Source: Lantana camara (Eukaryota > Streptophyta > Magnoliopsida > Lamiales > Verbenaceae). Taken from it: a stretch of DNA of 64,000 bases. The stretch is from the NCBI GenBank assembly GCA_037501455.1, contig CM074863.1:8118001-8182000 (forward strand). The letters are read 5' to 3'. The translations under genes were made by a program, and so were the position numbers. Below the pieces are notes generated by a model. The model worked only from the letters and a program-made list of their open reading frames with translations, ran no database searches and was not told where the DNA came from. Positions 46,973 to 61,034 of this stretch are shown here, piece by piece (positions within the stretch are counted from its first letter, which is position 1; every line of letters starts with the position of its first letter).

Positions 46973-49231
46973 TTCAAAACACGTAGAGAATCACAGAATC
47001 TACGACCTAAATGGTAAAACAGAGAACTAGTGAGCATGCTGAATTATAACGATATACAAAAGATAAGGTCTTTAATCTATTGTAGCTCCCACTGTTTTTC
47101 AAAGATCTAGAATTCCCAAAGATCTAAGAGGAACACGTTTCCCAATGGGTACTAAGATCCCAGGCATTTTACCTCGAACCCACGACTCGCGGACATTCTT
47201 AGTAAGAACCCTAGGTAGGTACAATTTACCAATTCTAACACCTTTAGAACTCTTAGTAATTGTTTTTGCATCACCTATCTTTCAATATGGACCCACGACT
47301 CGTGCGACATCCATATTTACTTAGGCGTTAAGCTAGACCCATCAATCATAAGATCATGACCAAAACTTAGTTTGAACGACCCACGACTCGCGGACATCGT
47401 CCTCGCCAAAATTGACCACGAAATATTGATCATTTAAAATGATTAATTAGGTAACTAAGAACTAATAAGCTCCACTAGCTATCCCACGACTCGCGGACAA
47501 TAACTAGCTTTACTTACTAAACTTAAAACCTATTGATGGAATGCTAGGAATTTAATTCAAAACTTGCATCTCAAATTAAACACCTATTTGTTCGAAATTA
47601 GCTTAATATTTAATGGGAATTTTCGAATCAACCGGAGAGTTGTCCGGTTCGACCTCACCAACATATATGTTATCCAATTTTATTAGTCTTGATTAATGCA
47701 AGTACACTTAAATGCATTTCAAACAAGCACATAAACAGATAACATGTCCTAGCATGATACTAACATGTAATGATCATGGGTTCTACCTATCTTATGCGTG
47801 ATATGTGGGAGCCACTCCACAATCACAAGTTCTAACATACATGCCACATAAACAGTTCAAATCACATAAGGGAAAGCAGTAACAAAATACGAGCCCTATC
47901 TCTATTACATTTAACAATTGAGATTCCCCTCCCTAACATTTTGAGGGGTCTTCACTTATGGCCTCCTTGTTACTTGAATGTGGTCCATCTTACTCCATGG
48001 GTGCATTGTCTCCAAAATGAAAATAAAACCTCACCACCTATCTCTACTCTCAAATTACAATAAAAGGAAAAAGACATAAAGTAATAAGGCTCAATCTTCA
48101 TATTGGCCTTAGACAATTACACGGGGCATACCCCGGCCTCAAAAACAGGAATATGGAAAGCCACATAATAAATCACATAACAGTACGCACATAAGTGAGG
48201 CTCCAACCTCAATTGAAAAACGCAACTATAGGGCTCCAACCCCAATTTAAACCATTCATGTGCATAAATTAAAACCATACATAGATCTAAACCCATGATC
48301 ACCTAACATGCTTTTGCGAGAATTTAAATTTAGCCAATAAATTAAAATTCTCGTTTCAAGTCCTAATGACTCAAAACACGACTTAGATGCAATTCTTGTT
48401 CAAGAGCCTTTTCAATAAAACCCGAAAAACATTAAACTAATAAAATTCCAATTAATTTCCAAAATTAATAATTTTATTCTTTCATTATTTTCAGAAAATA
48501 ATATTCATAATTTTTCCAAAAACCAAATCGCTTTAATTTCTCAAAAATCCCAATTTAATCAAAATTTTAAAATAATTTTATTTTAACAAAACTGATTTTA
48601 AAAGGATAAAATTAAAATAAAATTAAATCGGGATTTTATGGACCGAAAAACACGAAACACGAAAACACGAAAACGAGCCCGGAAAAAGGGCCCAGCCGTG
48701 CGAGGCACCGCCGCGCAGCCGCGCGCGCAGACGCGCGCCAGCCGCGCGCACAGCGGGCGGGATGAGCCGCTCGCGTGCGCACGCTGGGCGTGCATCATGC
48801 GCGCGCCTGCGCGCAGCAGCGTCCGGCATGGCCTGGGCAGGCGTCCTGCGCGGTTGCGGGACGGACTGGGCGGCGCGCCCGGGACGGCTCCCGCGCTGTT
48901 GCGGGAGGAGCTGGGCGGCGGCGACGGGCCTGGGCGTGCGACGTGCTAGCACGCCTAGGCTCGTTGCTTTTCGTGTTCGTTTCGTATTTCTGGGTTTCTC
49001 GAAAAACCAGTTCAATCCAAAATTTAAAAAATTCGATTTAAACAAATTTCAACTAAAACAATTTTCAAAAACACGATTTGAGAAAACAGTTTTAGAAATT
49101 CAGGAAAAATTACAGTTTCGTAATTCAGGCTTTCTAAAAGAACTCATGAATACCTAATTCGCATCTAAGCCTAAGAATTTCTACCAAATTCAGAAATAAT
49201 TGAGACGAATCAGAAACACGATTAACGAGGT
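46973..49231 (-). other. Copia leader region with direct repeats and a GC-rich island
   Basis: 2.26 kb between primer site and gag, unusually long for Copia. It holds four copies of a CCCACGACTCGCGGACA motif (47179, 47292, 47380, 47483; the second is imperfect) and a strongly GC-rich block at about 48680-48960. Long open frames in that block run in several frames at once, which reflects GC content and not coding. Confidence 0.7.
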
Positions 49232-49244
49232 GGCTCTGATACCA
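49232..49244 (-). promoter_or_regulatory. Copia primer-binding site (initiator Met tRNA)
   Basis: The sense strand reads TGGTATCAGAGCC immediately inside the 5' LTR, the classic complement of the 3' end of initiator tRNA-Met. Confidence 0.95.
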
Positions 49245-49631
49245 CTTGTTGGAAAACAGAATCAGAAAGCAGCGGAATTTAAAAAAAAATTTCCAACAAA
49301 AGGACCTTGAACTCGCAATCGTGTAACCAAATTCGTAAAGATAGAAAACTTACTTTTCTTTTATTCTTTCTTGAAGCGTTTCAAGCCACCCAAGAACGCT
49401 CTTCTCGCGGCTTGATCCCCTCTCCTTGGTAAAGCTCGAATCTTCAAACTTCTAGCTTGAAGTCTCTAGAGAAAGTCCACCAACTTGATCACAATCTAAC
49501 TAGTAAGGATGCTAGTTCTCTAGTTAGTGTTTAGGCTTAACCTAGGGTTTAATATAATCTTGGAGAAAGGAAGGTGTTCAACACATGAACCAAGAATTGT
49601 CAATTAGCTCTAAAGGGGAGCATGAGCTCCC

Positions 49632-49641
49632 CTATATATAG
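49632..49641 (-). promoter_or_regulatory. TATA box candidate of the Copia 5' LTR
   Basis: CTATATATAG (self-complementary) about 340 bp downstream, in the sense direction, of the ACGTG cluster at 49979-50052. The position suits a U3 core promoter. Confidence 0.5.
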
Positions 49642-49978
49642 GAAAGGGGAGGGACGGCCGAACCTAGTCCTTATTGGACTAGGATTTGGTTCCTCTCTCT
49701 CCTATTACTTGATCATCAAGTATTTTCCAACTTTGACTTTGAATTCTATTTCTAGTCAACTTTTAAGAGAGCTTAAAAATATCCAAACTATTTTTGGATA
49801 ATTTTATACTTTATTTATTATAAAATAAATAACTTATTTTATCTAATTAATTAATTCGTAATTAATTAACTAGATTATTTTCTCCAAAATTAGACTTTCC
49901 TTTTAATTCAAAATTAAACCAAAGTCTATTAAATAATTAACTAATTAATTATTTAATATATATATAATATATATATAC

Positions 49979-50052
49979 ACACACGTGTGTGACACGTGTC
50001 ACAGTGACACGTGTCACTCACGTGAGCCACACGTGTGAATTCACACGTGTGG
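49979..50052. promoter_or_regulatory. Cluster of six ACGTG palindromes in the Copia U3
   Basis: Six ACGTG cores lie in about 75 bp, most in longer palindromes such as GACACGTGTC and CTCACGTGAG. ACGTG is the core of G-box and ABA-response elements bound by plant bZIP and bHLH factors. The same cluster is in the 3' LTR (41814-41888) and a four-copy version is in the solo LTR (54029-54080). Regulatory action is inferred. Confidence 0.6.
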
Positions 50053-51700
50053 AACCCTCTTGGTCCGATTAACTCGTTTAATCATTTTCAAGCCTCAACT
50101 CATGTAACCAAGTTGTTGTGTGTGACCCTCTAGGTTCTCAATTCAATTAGCAGTGACCCTAATTAATTAATTCACTAATTAATTAATCAGTCCACAGATT
50201 AAACGACCATAGTCTAGCAACAGGTGTTTAACCCCTAGCTGAATTGGAATGTTCGGATTCGACAGAACCTTTAAGTCATTGATTCATGTGAGATACAATC
50301 CTCCTACTTACTATCTCTCAACCAAGATCTAGGGCAAGGGAATAATCAGAACCCTAATAATCCGGTCTTAAAGCTAAGTGCATTTCATATCCATTTGATC
50401 TCAATCCAAGAAACCCTTTTCTTGATGTCTTGATCTACTGCCTTGGCCAAGGACTCCATATGGCATATGAATGACTTACACAATAAGAGATCACCTTGCA
50501 AATGCAAGTGTAGGTCCTTTCTTGATTCTCATTCACTTTCATGAATCACTTGTGCAGCCCCAGCATAAGCCTTGAATCAGTTGTCTAAGGCGACACCCTT
50601 TAAAGCTTATACCTAAGACTACAGAGTTAACTCATAAAGTGACAAGGAACCTCAAGTCTAAGGATCAATTAATCACATCAATGACTCGTGAGATATTTCC
50701 TAATCTGGAAGTTTCCATTTCCTGAAATAGAAACTTCCTTTCCCATTTAGGAATGTTCTCACACGGGGCACCTCAGTGAACTTACTTATTAAAGTAAGCA
50801 CCCTCATGTATCACGCACGTATCAACTATACACTTTGCACCTCCATGAAACAAGGTGGTCCTTCTTAAGGGCGTGATCCCACAAGCAAGCCTTAGAGGAG
50901 TCAGGTTGACACTCCCACTGTCTGTAGGACTCATCGGCTTGGAGTATTTTACTAATCATGACTTATGTGATATAGGGCTCGTTTCATGAACCATTTCACC
51001 TAAATGGTAGAGTCCTAAAGTCATCAGGATTAGGGGAGTTCTCATACATGCACAGCTAAAGTAAACGCATACCAAACAAGAGCATATAAAGAAGTGTTTG
51101 CCTCAATTCGTTATTTTATTCAAAGATTGTTTGTGATTACAATAAGGAAAAGTACAAAGCGGATATACAATCGGCTTTATAGGGCACTATTCCTAACATG
51201 TTATGCTCTGTGCAATCATCCCCAGCTAGCACTGCTTCCCACTCTTTGCTCACTTCTGAGTTTGTTCTTTCCAGTGGCGATTTACAAACATTGAAGTCTA
51301 TATTGTTAATAATTTCTTCCATATCTGTGTCATTCTCATTTTCTGGATAGGGCTGTGATTCCTGATCAAGTATTTCTCCTTGTGTGTTGATACTAAGCTT
51401 ATTAATGACAAGCTTTTCAGTGTAAATGACAATAGGTTGTTCACGTTCAATTATGCCCCAATCTTTGAAGTGATAATAGGTGATCTTCCTCAATCCCTCA
51501 TCTAATGATAGGCCTGTCATCTGCCAATAGAAATGAATCGTGCCACGACCACCACCGCCTTCTTCGTACACATCATACAGCTTGCTGATGTTCAAATCAT
51601 CAAAACTAATACCACATTGTTTAAACATTCTTCCACCTATGTATCTGATACTTGGATTATATTCAAATCTGCCCCCAAGCCACATATGTATCTCTGCCAT

Positions 51701-52400
51701 CTACATTCAAAAAAATTAAATGCGTAGCTGTAATTAGTAATGGATTCAGCGAGATAGATATATTAAGCTCAAAAAAAGAAATTTCAGTACAATAATGCAA
51801 AAAAACAGTGACATTGGGACCACACTAAATTGTCAAAGGAAGGACCACATGCATAAATGTATGAAAAGCAAGCAGACAATCACGTGCCTCACACTACAGG
51901 GACAACAACATAAAAAAAGCCCAAAACCCTTTATCTTGTCTGTCGGGACCAAATCCTTTGCCATGGAACCCACCATTGAACCACAACAACATTTCCCAAC
52001 AGAATAAGTCCAAAATTGCACTTTAGGAACTCAATAAACACATAACCTTACAAATTTTATAGGATATTCAGGATAATTTTAGAGACCAAAGAGCAATTAA
52101 AAAACCCATTGCAGGAGAGATTATAGAACTCAAAAAAAAGGGAAAAATTACACTACCATATAAATTTCGTAAACATACCGTAATGTCCTGAACTTTGAGA
52201 TGTTCTTGAAGTCTCGCAATCCAAGTATCACCCAACTTTACATAATCTCACAAGTAGGGTTTATGTTTAGGAGGGAAAAAATGAAAGTGAAATTGAAGGT
52301 TTCAGTGTCTCGTTTTTTTAAAACTGATGAAAATAGGTTTAATTTATGAAGGGGTAAGGTTGTCTTTTCCATGCTACAAACAATTCAAAATTGACGAAGG
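51701..52400. other. MULE 5' region of the transposase
   Basis: Non-coding stretch between the transposase start and the right terminal repeat, presumably its promoter and leader. No clear TATA box is seen. Confidence 0.4.
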
Positions 52401-52409
52401 AGGCAGTGA

Positions 52410-52512
52410 GACTTTTTTTCAATAACATAAGGAGCTGTTTTGACAATTTCTTTTTCATAGGGGGTTTTCTGCCAATTTCAAATAACACAGGGGGGTAAAA
52501 TGTTATTAACTC
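52410..52512. repeat. MULE right terminal inverted repeat
   Basis: Read on the minus strand it begins GAGTTAATAACATTTTACCC and holds CCCCCCTGTG and CCCCCTATG modules spaced about 32 bp apart, echoing the left end. The inner boundary is approximate. Confidence 0.65.
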
Positions 52513-52521
52513 GCTAATGTA

Positions 52522-53292
52522 GGGTTAGAGCTTATAATTTAGACATGCGAGATGACTAATTCGTGAGCATAATTTATTGGAATGGTTAAAAGTGGTTATT
52601 GATTAAACCTTAGACAAATTGCCTTGCTCAGGGGCGGATTTAGAATTTTTCGATAGCCGGGGCTAAAATTTTTTGTGGTGGAAGTGGAAATATATATCCA
52701 TTAATTCGAAGGTCTTTAGATATATATTCTCTTCGAATGTGACATCTGGAAGGGACATCATAACTTTATTTTCGTAGTCCCGGATCACTAATTATGTCTT
52801 CAGGATTAAATTTTACACTATCAATATTGATTCTTTCTTGGTTGGCAATCGAACTTGAGGATTCAATAGAACTTTTCAATCTTTTACTAAAATATCTATA
52901 CTTGATTACAAAGTACGATACCAATTCAAAAAATATAATTAATAAGTTTGCACTCTCAATAAACATATAAAGACATACAAAACTTAAACATTCAATAAGA
53001 ATTTATAGAAATAATTCACTTCAAAAAAATTAAGAACTAAGTAACTCAATTCATAAAAAAATTTCAAAAAAATTAAGAAGTAAAAACTAATTTTTTTTTT
53101 GGGGGGTTCCTTATTGGGAGCCGCAAGCACTTTGTTTTTTTAAGAAAAAAAAGAGAAAAATTACATAAAAATCTAGAAATGACTCCTAATAATGGGTTTG
53201 AATATGGGGTATAGAGTCAAATCACTTTAGAATTTGTTTAAGTGAGGAAACCACTGGAAGATCGCCGGAAAAGGTGGGGGTTCTACCTGCTA
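52522..53292. other. Intergenic region between MULE and solo LTR
   Basis: AT-rich. It includes a segment starting near 52631 (AGGGGCGGATTTAGAAT) of a kind common at the edge of dispersed plant repeats. I could not define an element. Confidence 0.35.
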
Positions 53293-53297
53293 GGACA

Positions 53298-55225
53298 TGT
53301 TGGAAAACACGAATCAGAAAGCAGCGGAATTTAAAAAATTTCCCAACAAAAGGATCTTGGACTCGCAATCGTATAACCAAATTCGTAGAGATAGAAACTT
53401 ACTTTTCTATTATTCTTTCTTGAAGCGTTTCAAGCCACCCAAGAACGCTCTTCTCGCGGCTTGATCCCCTCTCCTTGGTAAAGCTCGAATCTTCAAACTT
53501 CTAACTTGAAGCTCTCTAGAGATAGTCCACCAACTTGACTACAATCTAACTAGTAAGGATGCTAGTTCTCTAGTTAGTGTTTAGGCTTAACCTAGGGTTT
53601 CGTTTATCTTGGAGAAAGGATGGTGTTCAACACATGGACCAAAAGAATTGTCAATTAGCTCTAAGGGGAGCTCGAGCTCCCCTATTTATAATAAAGGGAG
53701 GATCGAAAATCCTAGTCCTTATGTGCTAGGGTTTTGGTCTCTCTCTCCTATTACTTGATCATCAAGTAATTTTGACTTTGACTTTGAATTCAAATTCAAA
53801 TCAACTTTCAAGAGAGCTAAAAATATCCAAACTATTTTTGGATAATTTTATACTTTATTTATTTAAAATAAATAACTTATTTTATCTAATTAATTAATTC
53901 ATAATTAATTAACTAGATTATTTTTCTCCAAAATAAGACTTTCTTTTTAATTCAAAATTAAACCAAAGTCTATTAAATAATTAATCACATTAATTATTTA
54001 ACACATAAATAAATATACACATATATTTACACACGTGTGAGACACAAGGACACGTGTCACTCACGTGAGCCACACGTGTGGAACCCTCTTGGCCCGATTA
54101 ACTCGTTTAATCATTTTAAAGCCTCAACTCATGTAACCAAGTTGTTGTGTGTGACCCTCTAGGTTCTCAATTCAATTAGCAGTGACCCTAATTAATTAAT
54201 TCACTAATTAATTAATCAGTCCACAGATTAAACGACCATAGTCTAGCAACAGGTGTTTAACCCCTAGCTGAATTGGAATGTTCGGATTCGACAGAACCTT
54301 TAAGTCATTGATTCATGTGAGATACAATCCTCCTACTTACTATCTCTCAACCAAGATCTAGGGTAAGGGAATAATCAGAACCCTAATAATCCGGTCTTAA
54401 AGCTAAGTGCATTTCATATCCATTTGATCTCAATCCAAGAAACCCTTTTCTTGATGTCTTGATCTACTGCCTTGGCGAAGGACCCCATATGGCATATGAA
54501 TGACTTACACAATAAGAGATCACCTTGCAAATGCAAGTGTAGGTCCTTTCTTGATTCTCATTCACTTTCATGAATCACTTGTGCAGCCCCAACATAAGCC
54601 TTGAATAGTTGTCTAAGGCGACACCCTTTAAAGCTTATACCTAAGACTACAGAGTTAACTCATAAAGTGACAAGGAACCTCAAGTCTAAGGATCAATTAA
54701 TCACATCAATGACTCGTGAAAAATTTCCTAATCTGGAAGTTTCTATTTCCTGAAATAGAAACTTCCTTTCCTATTTAGGAATGTTCTCACACGGGGCACC
54801 TCAGTGAACTTACTTATTAAAGTAAGCACCCTCATGTATCACGCACGTATCAACTATACACTTTGCACCTCCATGAAACAAGGTGGTCCTTCTTAAGGGC
54901 GTGAACCCACAAGCAAGCCTTAGAGGAGTCAGGTTGACACTCCCACTGTCTGTAGGACTCATCGGCTTGGAGTATTTTACTAATCATGACTTATGTGATA
55001 TAGGGCTCGTTTCATGAACCATTTCACCTAAATGGTAGAGTCCTAAAGTCATCAGGATTAGGGGAGTTCTCATACATGCACAGCTAAAGTAAACGCATAC
55101 CAAACAAGAGCATATAAAGAAGTGTTGCCTCAATTCGTTATTTCATTCAAAGATTGTCTGTGATTACAATAAGGAAAAGCACAAAGCGGATATACAATCG
55201 GCTTTCTAGGGCACTATTCCTAACA
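53298..55225 (-). mobile_element. Solo LTR of the same Copia family
   Basis: 1928 bp, starting TGTTGGAAAAC and ending CCTAACA, with its own 5 bp duplication GGACA (53293-53297, 55226-55230). It aligns along its length with the LTRs of the nested Copia element, in the same orientation, but carries many substitutions and small indels (for example in the 54000-54080 cluster). No internal region follows. Such solo LTRs arise by recombination between the two LTRs of a full element. Confidence 0.93.
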
Positions 55226-55230
55226 GGACA

Positions 55231-58200
55231 AACACACAGACAAAGTCAGAAGGCCAAGCTGGGGGAACTGGGGGTGATTCCTAATTTGGCTCTCCGACGC
55301 TCAAGTCAGATGAAGATCTGAAAGAGGAAAAAAGCTAAGTATGAAGTTGTTGTAATAGAGATTGCTTACAGTGGAGAAGATGACCTTGCGTATTTATAGT
55401 TGAGGGTCAGGGACCCTTTGGTCATTTACACCGTGTGGTCCTGGCCGAATGTTGCCCTAGCACGTGGCATTGTGAGAGAAACCTAGGAGGAATATTATCT
55501 GCAAAAGCTGGTGAAAGGTGGTGCTGGCAACAGTGGTAGGTGCGCGGGCATGTACGATGTGTCAGAGAGCCGTTTTGGGGGTTGGTAACGAGGGCTTAAG
55601 AGCGCGCTCGTGACAACCAAAAGCCTTGGAGACCAAGAAATCCGCTAGGGGATGAGGGTCAAGGCTTGTGTAATGAGTTGGAGTGGAAGCCTCCCTGAGG
55701 GAGTGTAGCGCTCGAAGAGGGCTTCCCTTGATTGATTGGAACGTTGGTCATGTAGTGGGAATGACGCTCGTGAGAGAGCGGTAATATTGATCATGTGCGT
55801 ATGCAATAGAAATGACACGTGTTCTTGGAGGATACTGGCGTTGGAGGGGTTTAACGCTCATGTATGACCGATGCAATCATAGGAAGACAGGTGTCATCAT
55901 CTCTGAGGTGCTACGTGTCAAAACGTGTGACGAGCGTATTGTGACCCCATCACCTAAAGTTATCTATATTTCAGTAAGGTTAATCACTACCCTTGCCTAT
56001 ATTTTAATGAAATTTGTTCACCTTTTGATGCCAAGTAGAGATCCAGTATTTTGGAACGACGTAAAAATCACATAAATAAAAAGATTAGTTATTATTGCAT
56101 TCGATAGCGAATGTTCTATTACCGATTAGTTCACCCTTTGATATCCTCATAATTCAGTAATGAAACCCATCCTTATAACTTTTCTTGCTTGGGACCGGTC
56201 AATACAATTTTTTAAACGTTAAGAAAATGATACTCTCATGCACATTACTTTTATAATTTTCTTACTCTCTCCGCTCTGAAGAATATTCTCTCCTCGCTCC
56301 AAAAGGTGGAATCGTCCACCTTAATCGTCCCTCCTAAGTGATGCTACACTAATAGGAGAGGAGGTAAATCGCGATGACTCACGACCCCACAAGATAGGAG
56401 GACGGTTTGTGGTGGCCACAAGGACCTACAAGAATATTCTCTCCTATAAATGGAGGAGGAAAAAGAAGAACAAATCGAGGAACAAAGGAGACGGGCCGCC
56501 GCAGGAGATCTATGGACTATGATTGCTTAGACTCAAGAACGAAGCTCAGAAGGTGAGAGGAAATTGGAAAGGAAGAGAAAAAGTCGCTCGTATCATCAGG
56601 TGTGAAGGAAAAGAAGAGTAATCTGGCAAAAGATGACAACTATTAGGCCTGCAAAAACAGAGCATTGCAGAAATAGAACGCTGCTGCAACTTCCATTTGT
56701 CAAATCTACTAGAGCTTTAATCCACCTATTATATTGCCACAACTGGGGCTATACTATTGAAACACGAAAAGAACCACACAACACAAGTATTCATGCAGCC
56801 ATCACAAGATCAAAGATTTTAGAAGGAAAGAAACCTGCAATATATATCTCCCAGATATATTGTTTATATAGCATAAAAGAAATGAAACAACACTTAATGA
56901 AGCTGCACCATTTTCTGCAATGTTTCTTTTCTTTAGATGCATATAGTTCCTTTGAACTAATTTTTGTTACAAATTTCATCTTTCTGTATATCGTTAAAGT
57001 TTGCTTTCCTGAATATTTCCCCATTCCCTTTCACATGATTATTCCTAGTACAGTTGCCATATCTACTTCCTAGTTTTCCTTTGGCAGTTCATTATGGAAG
57101 TATAACAATGAGATCATGGAATTTGTTATGCGGAATCCAATTCTCTGGTTGGCTCTCTGCCTTTTTCCTGTTCAGAATAGGAACAATTGACTTTTCTTGC
57201 TTGAAATTTGTTCCCATAAGCCAATTGCTTTTCATTGAAGTGATCATCATCAAGTCTCGAACGTGCACTCAACACAACTGGCCATTCCTGGTTATCTTGG
57301 TAAGATCTCTAAGATCTCGTTGGTGGTGTGTAATTTATTCACGGCCACATATTATACTATCTACTTGTCAATTTTATATATTTTCAAGAAACACGACATA
57401 ATTGGAGCTGTTGAGTAGATTGCTTTTTTACATTGAAAATAATGCAGATTAGTTCAAAAGCGGAGAAGATTTCGCGGCCGCTAATACGCTATACTACTTG
57501 GAGCCAATCAGAGCAAGGCCAGCCCACTTGCTTTCTTCTCCTCCAAACACACACACAGACGCATTGGTGTGTGTGTGTTGGTGGTGGCCGGTGGGGGTGG
57601 GGGGGAATGGGGGTGGTAGTGACGACATGATGATAAGATAAGGTTCTCATATCAATGCACTGTTTCGAATCATCGCATTCAATTCAGAATTTATTATCTT
57701 TTTGTATAGCAGAAACTACGTGGGGAAGGTGTTATATGTATCTATACCTTTCTGGGCCTAATTTTATTGACCATTTCATTTCGGCTTTCACCAAGTATCT
57801 CGCTCGTTCCTGTGTCTCTTTCTTTCCATATGTTATTTCTTTTTCCATTTTTTCTAGGGATTTTTCTCAGCTTCACAAATTTTTGTGAATGTCAAGGCGC
57901 CGACAGTCACTGGCACAAATAGATCTATATCAATTTCTCTTTCATTCACAGTATATCATATAGGTTTTGGGGAAACAAGAGGGGAAAACACTTGAATTTG
58001 TTTGGAGTAAGAATATTATATGGAAATAGAATTTCGGGGTTCAATTTTCTTTACGAGTAGATCGCAGGCTCGCCGTAAAGACCAAATCTTGAAATCGTTT
58101 AAGTATGATGTGTGGATAGAAAGTATTGAAGTTTTCAATTTTCTTCTATAGTAATCGGTTAGATCACCTGTTCTCTGATAAGCAGGGAACAGAAAGATAA

Positions 58201-58440
58201 GATCTTGATATAAAAATGTATATCAAGTGTGTGCTGAAATATTTAAGCTCGCCCCTTTAAGTGTTTAAGGGTTCATTAGCTCTTTGTCAACCATTTGATT
58301 GTAAAAGGGTTTTACGAATTCAATTTACTACTTTAATGGGCTTGTAAGAATTGATTTCATCATTGCGTTTAAGCAACCTTTCTCCGGAGTCCTGCGGAAG
58401 GGACATCTCATAACTATTTGCCGTCGGAGCAGATCGTGGA
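55231..58440. other. Repeat-derived intergenic DNA and MAP kinase upstream region
   Basis: 55231-56000 looks like an old LTR fragment: on the minus strand it has CTATAAATACGC near 55390 and many ACGCTCGT-type motifs. A 14 bp direct repeat GAATATTCTCTCCT occurs at 56281 and 56432, the second followed by TATAAATGG. At 57544-57580 an (AC)n/(GT)n hairpin-forming pair is present. Open frames at 56633-57401 have no recognisable domain. The last few hundred bases should be the MAP kinase promoter and leader. Confidence 0.4.

Positions 58441-61034
<2,594 letters not shown>

Larger units (their letters stand above)
41083..51198 (-). mobile_element. Ty1/Copia LTR retrotransposon nested in the MULE transposase
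   Basis: 10,116 bp with two LTRs of exactly 1952 bp (41083-43034 and 49247-51198), TG...CA ends and a 5 bp duplication TGTTA (41078-41082, 51199-51203). The sense strand is minus. It has a canonical tRNA-iMet primer site, a polypurine tract, and a gag-pol in Copia order (integrase before RT). By eye the LTRs differ at only about two positions, so insertion was recent. A 2.2 kb leader lies between the primer site and gag. Confidence 0.96.
49247..51198 (-). repeat. Copia 5' LTR (right copy)
   Basis: 1952 bp, nearly identical to the left copy; I noted single-base differences corresponding to 41141 and 41293 of the left LTR. As the 5' LTR it carries the active-position promoter. Confidence 0.95.
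38353..51700 (-). pseudogene. MULE (MuDR-type) transposase, three in-frame stops and a Copia insertion
   Basis: Exon 1 runs from 51700 to 51204, is cut by the Copia element, and resumes from 41082 to 38655. Exons 2 (38584-38510) and 3 (38427-38353) follow. The frame is unbroken across the insertion site and splices, about 1024 codons, but stops occur at 40758-40760 (TGA), 39534-39536 (TAA) and 39132-39134 (TAA). The N-terminus carries a PB1-like MuDR domain (HMWLGGRFEYNP). The central part has the MuDR and DDE regions with candidate acidic residues in IIQLDGCFLKT, TFLSDRQKGL and NNLSESFNAY. A SWIM zinc finger (CSCGMFQLFGYPCCHA) and a CCHC-like knuckle (CQRCLTSGHNKGSC) lie near the C-terminus. 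The enzyme would cut and move the element; this copy is dead. Confidence 0.92.
37013..52512 (-). mobile_element. Mutator-like transposable element (MULE), interrupted by a Copia element
   Basis: Flanked by a 9 bp duplication GCTAATGTA (37004-37012 and 52513-52521), the Mutator hallmark. The ends are degenerate inverted repeats of about 100 bp: both contain two or more roughly 30 bp modules with CCCCCCTGTG followed by A/T-rich sequence. Span is 15.5 kb, of which 10,121 bp is a nested Copia element plus its duplicated target, leaving about 5.4 kb of MULE. It encodes a transposase on the minus strand (from 51700) and a GRF-zinc-finger protein on the plus strand (from 37309). The two genes start near opposite ends and converge. 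Confidence 0.9.

Noticed and set aside
47179..47499. Spaced repeats considered as a CRISPR-like array
   Set aside because: Only four copies, uneven spacing, in a plant retrotransposon leader; no associated genes.
48623..49157. Overlapping Arg/Ala-rich open frames of up to 140 codons on both strands
   Set aside because: High GC content removes stops from several frames at once; none shows a domain, and the region is the Copia leader.
56633..57401. Open frames of 146 and 115 codons upstream of the MAP kinase
   Set aside because: No recognisable motif and hydrophobic random composition; the minus strand gave nothing better.
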